Shown: positions 36,026 through 45,765 of the stretch, one piece after another
Numbering within the stretch: the stretch's first letter is position 1
How the letters are laid out: each line of letters starts with the position of its first letter
Assembly: GCA_020809705.1 (NCBI GenBank)
Contig: CP085828.1
Coordinates: 3,968,001 to 4,032,000 of the forward strand
Source: Calonectria ilicicola
Lineage: Eukaryota > Ascomycota > Sordariomycetes > Hypocreales > Nectriaceae
Direction of reading: 5' to 3'
Length of the DNA stretch: 64,000 bases
Position numbers and translations under genes: made by a program
The notes under the pieces: model-generated
The model's database searches: none
Seen by the model: only the letters and a program-made list of their open reading frames with translations
Told to the model about the DNA's origin: nothing

Positions 36026-37249
36026 CTATGAATTTGACACGAAGACATTCAAAACCGTCGCAAACCTACAGGCAATTTTGTTAGCACAGCTGTTTGGGGC
36101 CGGTAGGTCTCGTAATTAGGAAAAGACTAACGTTGCGCCAGCTAATATCAACTCGATCATTCTCGCCCTCGTCAAACGTGCTAAGACGGCCAAAAAAGAC
36201 GCCGTAGCTAGGACAATGACAGAAATTCGTGCAGGCATGTTTTCTACTAGCATGCATATGACGATCGGCAAGAGAAGAATTAGTATTATTAGCACAAGCA
36301 TCAAAATGGTTGCGATGGTCTTGATAAGAGCTCCAGAATATGCATAAACTTCTTGGTCTGAGGAGGCTTCGAATCCTCGGCCCTAATTTTTAAGTTAGTT
36401 TATTGTTATTCGGATGGAAAGATATTTAATACCTCTCGGAATCTTTTGTAATGTGTCACCAAATTCTTTTCGACCCAGTCTTCCACATTCTTCATTGCTG
36501 GATCGCTAGAAGACCCAAGGGTGACCAAGTCATGTTGGTTTTCGAGATATGTCATCTCTTCATCAACAATAAAGCCTGTACTATCTAGCCACGTTCGGAG
36601 ACTATTCAGTGCTAGTGATGGTGGCTGGCTGTAGCTCAGCACTTCACGGCACTGACCCGTGAGCGTATCTTTTGTGCATTAGGTGGATGTTATTACCCGC
36701 ATAATCGTGGAACTGACGCACCATATTCAGAAAGTTTAGACTGAATTTGAGAAAAGAGTTTAGTGCGGGCCTCGTTCCTGTCTTCTCGGCATGAAGCAAG
36801 GAAGAAGGGTGATTTCTCTTCACGATCTATAGTGTCGAGTTGCTCCTCGAGCACACAGATCTCGTTTTGCTTCGCAAGCAATAACCGCGCCCGTAAGCGT
36901 TTGAAGGAGCGAAAAGTAAAACAAAAGTCATGAGAGGCGATCAGGGCAGAGTACCGCGGATAGCCCTCCGGAAAGTCCTCAACTAGGAACCATGAGTTAG
37001 TTTGCTGGATAACCGCGTGCAGGAGGCCGTACTCTGCGGTGACGTGACTGCTGGAACATCGTCAGCCGTAGTTTCTGGACCGGGTACCTCGCCCGACGGC
37101 TGTCTGGCCTTCGGGTCATTGCCGGCTGCTGCTTCGAGGTCGAGGCCGACGACGGTTGAGGATGTGGAGAAACCCGGCCAGGATTTGAGGCTAGCTAGGG
37201 AAGTCTTGATTCGATTCATTCTGATGTCTGTTGGCAATAACTGCGACAT
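36026..37249 (-). CDS. DUF6594 membrane protein
   Basis: Five exons: 37249-37033, 36982-36722, 36668-36433, 36382-36132 and 36065-36026, giving 334 residues. After a low-complexity N-terminus (about 1-72) comes the family hallmark EDFPEGYPRYSALIASHDF, followed by FRSFKRLRARLLLAKQNE and a charged helical region ending in HYKRFRE. The C-terminus has three membrane helices (TIATILMLVLIILILLLPI, ISVIVLATASFLAVLARL, ELILAGATFATVLNVFV). These motifs identify the fungal DUF6594 family, abundant in filamentous ascomycetes and of unknown function. All introns are 50-66 nt with plausible branch sites. An internal ATG at 37219 is an alternative start. Confidence 0.85.
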
Positions 37250-37730
37250 GAGGTATCAAGATGGGTGAGAGGTGGAGAGTTTGAGCCGCAAGGTTGACCG
37301 CGGACTATCGACAATATCGATTGTGAATTTCGGTTCTGTGAGATTTTCATCGCTAGCCCTATTTTGGAGGATTGCATTGGCCAAAAGGTCGCGCATTGCC
37401 ACGTTACTGTAGCACATAGGTTGGTGGCAATGCATCCACAACCACCTCAGTCATCAAGCATATTGCTAACCATTTGTGCATCGATGGGACGCCAACACAT
37501 GCATCATGTATTGCAACTTGATTAGCTGCACGCCTTATCCTCTGGTCATATTGTAAGCCGGTTGCCTTGCCACAGGCAACCCTGTTGGGCAGTGAGGGGG
37601 GATGCATGCAAGGCGGTTGGAAAAAGACGCTGATAGGGCCGAGTACATAAATCCCGCCTTGCTCCGCCCGCACTGCCTAGCACGTCTACCACCGACAAAC
37701 CAAGTCCTACCATTCACTACAATCTACGAA
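37250..37730. promoter_or_regulatory. Divergent promoter region DUF6594 / mini-gene 1
   Basis: A 481-nt spacer between divergent genes. A TATA-like ACATAAAT lies near 37645, about 85 nt before the mini-gene start, followed by a CT/CA-rich leader. No other gene seen. Confidence 0.4.
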
Positions 37731-38102
37731 ATGTCTGATTCTGAGCGGCAAGTTTATCTGGATTCGTATGTGGGAGTTTGCTGATAACATGGGAGTCCTA
37801 GCCACCAACAGCCACTCGTCGCCGACTCTGAGTCAGATGATGATGGTCGGTTTTATGTGAAGCCGGGGACGGTGTGTTTTGATCGGAATGTAAGGGCGTA
37901 GCATTTGCTGACCAGTAATCCAAAGAAACCTACATTCAAAACCGGCCAACAAGTGACTATTGTAAACTCCCCAAGCGAAGGGCCTTACAAGATCGAAAAA
38001 GTTATTGGGAAGACACAATTTACACTGTGCCACGTTGGAGATGGTACGTCGGCAAGACCTGGAGAAGTATTTAATGCGACAGACTTGCAAAAGTACCCAT
38101 AG
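37731..38102 (+). CDS. Mini-gene 1: small protein with SH3-like (KOW-type) domain
   Basis: Proposed exons 37731-37751, 37812-37871 and 37926-38102, giving 85 residues. The last exon encodes the informative part: PTFKTGQQVTIVNSPSEGPY, then KIEKV..TQFTLC and ARPGEVFNATDLQ. This is a compact beta-rich domain of about 58 residues that matches the protein at 40081-40344. A short acidic segment (DSESDDDGRFYV) precedes it. The last intron (54 nt, phase 0, donor GTGTGT) is well supported by its equivalent in the paralogue. The first intron is less certain: donor GTTTAT with a 60-nt intron is used here; donor GTATGT with a 36-nt intron is an alternative. Function unknown. Confidence 0.6.
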
Positions 38103-38130
38103 ATCTTCTTTGAAGACCAACCTGCCCAGG

Positions 38131-38176
38131 CAGGCGGAGGCGGAGGCGGAGGCGGAGGCGGAAGTGGAGGCGGAGG
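38131..38176 (+). repeat. GGAGGC hexanucleotide repeat
   Basis: About seven imperfect copies of a 6-nt unit (GGAGGC, one GGAAGT variant) in the 3' flank of mini-gene 1. Confidence 0.75.
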
Positions 38177-38436
38177 GGAACATTTGATGCCATGTATTAC
38201 TCAGCGGAACATCAAATGAAACGCCAGAGCACGTAGCGATGGAATGGGATTAATTTACGGCCAAATGCGATGCGGATTGAGGCTATGAGGCGCATGTGGA
38301 GTGTTCTAGGAAATACTTAGTCACAATTGAGCCAGATGGAATCCCAGAATAAAATCTCATTTGTGCCTTGGAGTTTCAAGAAAACAATTTGGCGAGAGTG
38401 GTCAAAATAATGCACCTGCTGGTGGCTTTGCTTCCA

Positions 38437-38456
38437 CCAACCAACCAACCAACCAC
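38437..38456 (+). repeat. CCAA tetranucleotide repeat
   Basis: Four to five tandem CCAA units in non-coding DNA. Confidence 0.6.
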
Positions 38457-40080
38457 GAGCCAGTGGATTTCTGGATCCACCAATAGAACAAGGCAGCAAC
38501 ATGGAGGTTGAAGTTGTCACTTTTCCCAACAAATGTTCTTCTCACAAACAAATCATTTGTATACAGATTTTATTTATGATGGTAAAAGAATCACACTACC
38601 AAGCAGATTTGCGAGTGGTATTTCATCTTACCGTAGGTGGTTGTTTCAGTGAGCAAGCATCTTCCGCACATATATCGCTTTCTAACCATCTTTTAGGGGT
38701 TATCGGTTTCAAATCTCACAAGCTACGGAGTTAAGGAATATCTGTAAGATGGAATGGTAACTGGAGCTTCTGTGCGGTCACTCATTGTTTTTGAATTCAT
38801 GCCTAGCCAAAAACGAGGTCACGTTAAGTTTTAGGATAAAAATCGGGTATATCCACTTGAATAATGACCAACTTGAACCCGAGGGAGACTTTTCAGATGA
38901 TTATTATTTTATTTTTGGGTAAAGTCTCCCAAGCTTTCGAGTAAGATTGCGAGTTGGCGATTTTGGTAGGAAAACGCCACGAATGATGGTATTTCTAGGT
39001 AGGTGTGGTATAAGAATAAATTTTATCGCGACAGTCGGCTATGTGTAATTAATTTTAGCGGTAGAGCTGGAGGCATTCAGAAACGTGTAGCTTTTGTTTA
39101 AAAGTTCATTAGGAAGCTTGACCTGCTGGACCACGCTTTACCGTCTTTCCTGATTCCTGAAGTACACTACTGTTTGGGCATGTGACCGATAGAATTTTCC
39201 GCCATTGGAGAAGTTGACCAATTACTTTTCTTCTATACTTAACTAGAGGAAATGGTGCACTCGGTGAACTGGTTAGTGCTTACATTTGTACCCTAGCGTT
39301 ATGCCTCACGCACGGTTTCTCATTGAGCCTCAACACCATCTCAACAACACCGTTGTTGCGGTTGCTACCTGGATCTTGCAAAAGCATTAGAGACGAATGT
39401 AGAAACTAAATATGAAAGAAGTTATATGAGCCCAATCACATGAATGGAAGATGTATATAGCCAATCATTCATCCCATCAGAATGCACCAATGCGATTATC
39501 TTGCAACGGGAAGGCGGAATTTCTGAGGATTTGTTCGTCTCAGAAAACCTAAAATCCTGATAGAATAATTAAAAGAAGTATGGGAATGACCAATGAGCTA
39601 AAATGTAAAAGATTTGTTGGCCGTGATAGGCAGATTCGGCGACTAGGGGCGTGGTTGCTGTTGGTTGGGTCACCGCCATGTTTGTTAGGCTACATGCGTT
39701 GTCCAGGGTCGTACTTGGCAATTGAGAATCCATATTTGTATTAGCTGCATGATAAATCAAGTAATAGTAAATATCTACGCGTGCATATTGTATAGATTGC
39801 CTGAGGCTATGGCTTCGTAGCTTGTTCAATCATTGGAGAACGGGTACATGGTAATGATGATATGTGACGTGGTAACTGGGCTGTGAATGATGAAAACGTC
39901 CGAGAGTGCATGATCAGCTTGGTCAATGTTGGGAAAATCGGACAAGCCAATGAATGGTATAAAGCAGGGCTTGACCAGAGAACATGGTTCAATGTCAACA
40001 ATTCTGCCAGAGTCGATCAATTCTTACACCTACTCTACAAGATAAATCTTCTCAACCGTGCTTCCTAATTTGGTTTAAAG

Positions 40081-40344
40081 ATGGGTTTTGGAAAGGAAGG
40101 TCACAAGGTGTGTTGAAATTAGGACCGAAAGATGTTCAAACTACTGACGAGAGCATTGCAGAAACCCGAATTCAAGGTTGGGAATCGAGTGTACATCCAC
40201 GTCAGCTCGGGTCTGGAAGGCCCTTATCTAATTCAAAGAGTGATTTTAGGATCACCTTGTCAATTTGAGGTGTGCGATATTGAGACCAAGACGCCAGCCA
40301 GGCCCGGTGAAAGCTTTGAGGCATCGGAATTACAGCGCTGTTAG
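40081..40344 (+). CDS. Mini-gene 2: small protein with SH3-like (KOW-type) domain
   Basis: Two exons, 40081-40107 and 40162-40344, giving 69 residues. A 10-residue basic leader precedes the domain KPEFKVGNRVYIHVSSGLEG, then PYLIQRV, QFEVC and ARPGESFEASELQ. It aligns residue for residue with mini-gene 1 (shared K-P-x-F-K-x-G, V-x-I, EGPY-x-I, QF, ARPGE, LQ). The intron is 54 nt, phase 0, with donor GTGTGT and branch CTGAC, the same length, phase and position as in mini-gene 1. A stop codon lies 12 nt upstream of the ATG in frame, so the start is well bounded; a TATAAA lies 123 nt upstream. Family function is unknown. The caspase-like gene follows 420 nt downstream on the same strand. Confidence 0.7.
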
Positions 40345-40764
40345 CCACAAGTGTTGGAGTGGGTTGATCTGCCTTGGGCATTTGGATGGGCTATGGTCTG
40401 GGGCAAATATTGATGATGTCACTGTATTATTTGGAGAATTGCCACAAGAATAACGATAATCGATATACGAATGGAATCTTCTAAAAAATGTGGACGGCCT
40501 GGTGACTGGGCTCTCTACCGAGGGCTGTGTGGCCCAATTGTATGCCGCTCAGTGATTGCCTAAGCGAGGCTCACTTTGGTTCGCCAGGTTGCTCACGTGG
40601 TGTGGGGACCGTGATTGCCTCAGTCAGCCTGGGGCATTCCACTCGAGCTGTGCGCCTTTTTAGGCCTGTTATTATATCTTTTCGCCGGTGGTATTTACCG
40701 AGATATTCTTGTTCACAGGTTTTAGTCCACCAATCTAGTTTGCGCTGTAACTTGCATTGCCATC
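40345..40764. other. Intergenic mini-gene 2 - caspase-like gene
   Basis: Promoter region of the caspase-like gene; no gene seen and no clear TATA box. Confidence 0.4.
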
Positions 40765-42795
40765 ATGGGAGCGCAGCCCTGCCATCACGCTATTCTGATC
40801 GGGATCAACGCTTACGACCCTGAGCATGCACGACCCCTCAGAGGATGCGTTCGTGATGTGGATGAGATTTCCAAGAAATTAGAGCAGTCTATCCCCGATG
40901 TTTGCATAGAACGCTTCACAGCGTCAGCCAGGTCCTCTGAGGGCTTGGCTGGGCTAGTTGAGCCGGAAGAACAATGGCCCACCTATACCAATATAGTTTC
41001 CAGTCTCAGACGAACCATTGATAAAAGCAGACCAGGCGACCATGTTTATATTCACTACTCAGGACATGGCACGATTGATCTCACGTCGGAGGATCAAGGT
41101 AACTCGGATGAGAAGAGTTTGGCATTGGTTCTCCTCGAGGGAGCGACCGCGTCAGATATTCGTTATCTTCACAGCAAAGAACTTGCAGAGAGAATGCATG
41201 AATTGGTGAAGAGAGGACTGAGTGTGACGGTTTCACTGGACTGTTGTTTCTCCGGAAGCACGTTCCGCAATGACGACGCTGCCCGATACGTCCCTTATCG
41301 TCCAGAAGTCGACCAAAAATATCCACTCCTAGGCGACCAAGGTCCTGGTGGTGATACGAAGGCAATTGAACCTGGTGCTCAGGTTACCCGACAGGCCTCG
41401 CTGAGCAAGAACTGGTTGCTCGACCTAAAGGACTATGCGATTCTTGCCTCCAGCGATGCTACGGAATTAGCCTACGAGGTAAAATTTGACAAATCAGGCA
41501 GCAAACGGCATGGCGCTCTGTCATTCTTTCTTATTGACTCATTTCATGTTCTTGGTGGGGTAGGTGGTAGTATGGGCGAACTGCTCGAAACCATCAAAGT
41601 CAGGGTTCAAAATTACCGGAATGGCAGCCGAAAAACCCAAAGCCCCATTTTATTTGGAAACAAAATGCAGCCATTCTTTGGGTGCCATAAAGTTGGCCGT
41701 TCGGGGGATATCCCCATTACTAAAGTTGTTGGCACCAATCCACTAGAGCTTCGGCTCCATGCTGGTGAGGCACACGGGATATCCGAGAAGGATCAATTTG
41801 CCCTGCATGCGATAGGAAGCAAAACTTCCACTTCGAGTGGATCTGAAATCGTCGCCAAAGTGGTCAGCGTGCGCGGGATCACATCGGATTTGGAACTAAT
41901 CAAGGGCGACATCGCTGTTATCGAGACCGGCTGGCTTGCGACCGCGATGACACGCTTTGCGCTTCAGAAATTCCCCGTACAGTTCAATGTTTCAGAAGCG
42001 CAGAGAAAGAACTTGCAAAACGCAATACAACGGAGAGAATCACTCAAGGAATCTCAGCAGGGAGACGGCTCTCCGTCGTTTATCGTCACTCAACTGCATG
42101 ATGATACATACGAAATCCGGGATGAACAAGACCGAGTCGTGTCTCGCATTACAGGAAGCAAGGGAGCAGAGAGAGCCAAAGAGAAATTGATGAATCAAAT
42201 ACACCACCTCACATCTTTTAAGCTTGTTCGGGATCTAGTTAATCCAGCAACCGATCCCGACACGCTGGGATTCAGGCGGCTTTTTGATGTTCAAATCACG
42301 AAGACAAACAGCGAGGATAACGAACAGTTTAACACTGGCTGCTTGCAGACAGGAGACATCTATGGCACCTGCTCTCACCCTGAATGTGTGCTCACCATGA
42401 CCACATCAGACAGATTAAACATATGTGTCAATAACATTGCGGCTGACACGAACCAAAAACTTTATTTGTCTATCTATATAATGAGTTCGGACTGGGAAAT
42501 TGAGAATGCCCTGGGAGCTACCCATGAAGTTATCCTTCCACATAGAGGTGGTCTGGACGGTGATGCTACAGGTATTTGGAAGAAGAAGATGGCGTTTAGT
42601 TTGGAGGATGAGCAAGAAGAATGCGAAGATGTCGTGAAAGTGTTTCTCACAGCCCAGCCAACGTCATTTACAGCTCTGGCACTTCCAAAATTGGGTGATT
42701 TTGGCCGCGAGGAGCCGGAATTTGGGTTCAAAGCAGACGATCAGAAGCTGGAAGATTGGGCTGTTCTTACATTTCGTATCCGTACCATAGAATAG
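40765..42795 (+). CDS. Caspase-fold peptidase (C14 family)
   Basis: Single exon, 676 residues. The N-terminal 310 residues form a caspase domain: HAILIGINAYDP as the first strand, LRGCVRDVDEI, the catalytic histidine in HYSGHG (H101) and the catalytic cysteine in DCCFSG (D-x-C-x-S-G, C161). No proline-rich N-terminal prodomain of the type I metacaspases is present. The C-terminal half (about 320-676) is mostly beta-strand and has no domain I recognise; it may be regulatory or ligand-binding. Caspase-fold peptidases with both catalytic residues intact are probably active; specificity cannot be told from sequence. In fungi such domains are often tied to NLRs or other cell-death genes, and an ankyrin protein with an NLR-type N-terminus lies next door. 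Confidence 0.88.
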   Translation: MGAQPCHHAILIGINAYDPEHARPLRGCVRDVDEISKKLEQSIPDVCIERFTASARSSEGLAGLVEPEEQWPTYTNIVSSLRRTIDKSRPGDHVYIHYSGHGTIDLTSEDQGNSDEKSLALVLLEGATASDIRYLHSKELAERMHELVKRGLSVTVSLDCCFSGSTFRNDDAARYVPYRPEVDQKYPLLGDQGPGGDTKAIEPGAQVTRQASLSKNWLLDLKDYAILASSDATELAYEVKFDKSGSKRHGALSFFLIDSFHVLGGVGGSMGELLETIKVRVQNYRNGSRKTQSPILFGNKMQPFFGCHKVGRSGDIPITKVVGTNPLELRLHAGEAHGISEKDQFALHAIGSKTSTSSGSEIVAKVVSVRGITSDLELIKGDIAVIETGWLATAMTRFALQKFPVQFNVSEAQRKNLQNAIQRRESLKESQQGDGSPSFIVTQLHDDTYEIRDEQDRVVSRITGSKGAERAKEKLMNQIHHLTSFKLVRDLVNPATDPDTLGFRRLFDVQITKTNSEDNEQFNTGCLQTGDIYGTCSHPECVLTMTTSDRLNICVNNIAADTNQKLYLSIYIMSSDWEIENALGATHEVILPHRGGLDGDATGIWKKKMAFSLEDEQEECEDVVKVFLTAQPTSFTALALPKLGDFGREEPEFGFKADDQKLEDWAVLTFRIRTIE

Positions 42796-43234
42796 ACATC
42801 GAGACCGACAAGTTTGTCTTGAGAGAGTTGAATCGTGCCGTGTAGGCGGTGAAGACGATTTTTGACCGTTATTTCTGCGGATTTGTAAATATTGTGTTGA
42901 GAAACAAGACTTTCTATCAGCAAACATCGTAGCCATTTGGCTAATTCACCAATATTTTAATTTTTATTCATTGGAACGAATTTGATGTGAGACTGGAACT
43001 GGATATAAATTGTGCTCAAAAAAAAGAAAGCGGTGGGTAGCCAATCATCGCCGAGTTTTACTTTCGCGAGCTGAACGAATTGGCATTCGAGCACTGCCAC
43101 AGCTGCAGGGCACCTAGCATAGCGCAAGGCGTTATTTAGTTCGCCTTGATTTGCGTCACACCGAAGAGAAATAAAAAGCCACCTTTGAAGTCTCATGGTC
43201 ATTTCCCCCGTGCCAGCTCGCTCCCTCGCGCATC
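42796..43234. other. Intergenic caspase-like gene - ankyrin gene
   Basis: A 439-nt AT-rich tandem spacer with the promoter of the ankyrin gene; no gene seen. Confidence 0.4.
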
Positions 43235-45765
43235 ATGGATGGCATCAAGGCCACGGCGAACATCATTAGCACCATCCATTTGGGCATAAAATCGACCCAA
43301 GGTATCCGCGATGCTTTGTCTGCTCTCAAAGATGGACCCATAGCTGTCGCTCAGCTCACACAAGATGTGGAATCATTCTCCGCGGTCCTCCGACGCCTAG
43401 CGCAATACCCTCTCGACTCCTCTTCACCTGATACCGTCGCGGCACTGAAAACGCATCTTGGCACTTGCACCAAGGTGCTATCGGATACCAAGGACCTTCT
43501 GAAGGATTTTAATACCACGCCTACCAGTCGTGCAGATCGTATACGAATGGGATTTCGCGCCGTCCGGAAGGACAAGGACTTGGAGCATGCCCACGCCCAA
43601 ATCCGTCATTGCGGAACTCAGCTCAATCTGCATCTTGCACTTTTCCAAGCAGAATCCACCGCGAATACCTCTTTGCTCAATGCTAGCAATGCCAAAGAAA
43701 CTGGCAGCGTATTGCAGCAGATTTTGGGTGAATTCGAAAAGGTTCATGACCGACTGGATCGCATGGGTAACTCCGCTGCAGTGGAGGAGCTAGCAGATAC
43801 CCGAACGAAGGATGCTTCGGGTATTATCGAGCCTGAACTCATGGAGGCGTGCTCTGATCTTCAGGAAAGCATTTCTCGTTTGTCCGAATTGGCCCACCAT
43901 AAAGAATCTACCCTCGATACAGAAGATGCAGAGCAAATTATCGACGATCTACAGAAGCTGATTCAGTTTGCGACTGACCATATTTGCCGCGATCAAGTTA
44001 CGCTTTGTCAGGAACATAGAAAGAGCAGAGATGAGAGGAACCGAAGTCTGCGAAAAGAAATGCGACAGATCGAAGGCATGATTTACGCAGCTCAAGAATT
44101 AGCGATCAACCGAAAGGGTATGTATTTATCCATTCCTTAATTCAATGGCTTCAAGCCTGAGAGTTCCCGTGTTCTGCCTGGAGGGGTATTTTGTAGGCTA
44201 ATTAAACTCAGTTGCCGGACCAAGTAATTTGATTGCGAATATTCCCGACGGCAGCGTAATCCGACAGAAGAGGATCAGAGAAGAGATAGACATTGGTTGC
44301 GGCATCTTCACCGTCACCGCAAACAAGAGGAGGCGACTTACCCAAGAGAACTTTACCGGTTCATCGCCTAATAGCAGCAAATCTTCAAGAGATACTGTTG
44401 CCAAAATTTTATTCCGACCCGCAAACCATCCATCAGCAATCACCATTACTGTCACCCAAGGCCAACTCCTCGATCAAATTACCCAGAGTATACCGAGAAT
44501 TTCTATAAACCCGATTATTCCTAGTGACTCGCCAGTTTTTGAAGTTGTCAGACAAGGCCGAATTGGGGAGTTCCGCGCTATGCTTGCTGAGGGGATAACT
44601 AATGTGAGAGTTCACGACCAAACTGGACAGGGGCTGCTACACGTGAGTTTTGTTCTGATCAAGATCCGCTTCTGATTTCTAACAGTAGAGCAAGCATGCA
44701 GTAAAATGGCCGCAGATATGCACGCTACTGATCGAGGCTGGTCTGGACGTTGATGAGATAGGCGACGGATTAACTCCCTTGATTTTAGCGCAGCGGGAAC
44801 GATGCACGAGCACCATGCAGCTATTGTTGCAAAACGAAGCTGACCCGTCTCTCGATACAGGGAGATTCGTCGCACCTTTAAGACTCTCCTGCTCCGACGT
44901 AGAGACTGTATGATGCCAAGTTCCTCACATGATTTCGACTACATGCTAACAGAAGCAGTCCGCTCTTGAGTTGTATCGGAACTACAGCGGCCCCTTTTTG
45001 TTGGACCAAATTAACGACTTATCGAACATTCTTGGACTTACGTTGCTACATCGAGTATGTCGAGCATGGGGCGAAAACGACACTAATTATTGCACTCGTA
45101 GCGCATTGGCTGTACTTGTTGATGCCGGAGCTGATGTTGGAGTTCGAACCACCCAAGATACTACATATTCATGTTCTGGGTCCACTTGTCTACACGCTCT
45201 AGTTACGTGGGCACACCATCCGTCAACCAAAGATGAATTGGATAGCTTGATCTATCTGATTGAGAAAGGGGCACTTATCGATGCAATTGATGATGCTGGC
45301 CATTCAGTTTCAATGAGAGCATATGGAAGCAACGAAGTAGAACGCGAGGGTGAATTTGAACCAGTTGGCTCTTATAGAGGTGACTTATGGGATGCGGCTC
45401 TTGTAACCTGTGGATATGACCTTTTTGAGTTTCGGCAATATTATCCCAGGGTGCCGAGATATGATTTTGAATATCAAAGGGAAGATTTTGAACGACTTTG
45501 GCACGGCATTGAACATCTCTGTCCATATTGGAACGACGCTAGATGGCCCGAAACTGGTGGTGATAGTGATTATTGGGCTCGCTCAATCCGTGAAGACTCA
45601 CTTTCAGATTACTCGGAGATTTCTGACGAGTCCGATACCGAGATGGTTGATCATGGAGGATTTGGAACCGGCAGGAACATTGACTCTTCTCTTGAAAGCG
45701 ATCGGGAATCTGACTTTGGGTCCGGGAGTGAGGGCACTGAGGGTGGCGTTGCACTAAAAGTATAG
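43235..45765 (+). CDS. Ankyrin protein with NLR-type (HeLo-like) N-terminal domain
   Basis: Four exons: 43235-44117, 44212-44642, 44689-44907 and 44959-45765, giving 779 residues. The N-terminus (residues 1-150, MDGIKATANIISTIHLGIKS) is helical and resembles the fungal N-terminal domain of STAND/NLR proteins and HeLo-like domains. Helical, possibly coiled-coil segments follow to about 295. A basic linker (KRRR) leads to a few ankyrin repeats from about 400 (VFEVVRQGRIGEFRAMLAEG, TLLIEAGLDVDEIGDGLTPL, LAVLVDAGADVGVRT, LIYLIEKGALIDAIDDAG). The C-terminus is acidic and serine-rich. There is no NACHT or NB-ARC NTPase, so it is not a complete NLR. It directly follows the caspase-like gene on the same strand. 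Confidence 0.85.

Larger units (their letters stand above)
38103..40080. other. Gene-free spacer between mini-genes 1 and 2
   Basis: About 2 kb, AT-rich, without a supportable gene. It contains a GGAGGC hexanucleotide repeat directly after mini-gene 1, a CCAA tetranucleotide repeat (about 38437-38456), and a TATAAA at 39958-39963 that fits mini-gene 2. Short open frames near 39569-40068 overlap on both strands and show no domain. Confidence 0.45.

Noticed and set aside
35634..36119. Plus-strand open frame of 161 codons
   Set aside because: No domain, starts without an ATG context of note and runs antisense over the confirmed last exons of the DUF6594 gene.
36360..36385. Possible tRNA T-loop (CTTCGAATCCTC)
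   Set aside because: It is coding sequence of the DUF6594 gene, with no matching anticodon or acceptor stem around it.
38005..38187. Frame encoding a repeated Ala-Glu tail
   Set aside because: Out-of-frame reading of mini-gene 1 followed by the GGAGGC repeat.
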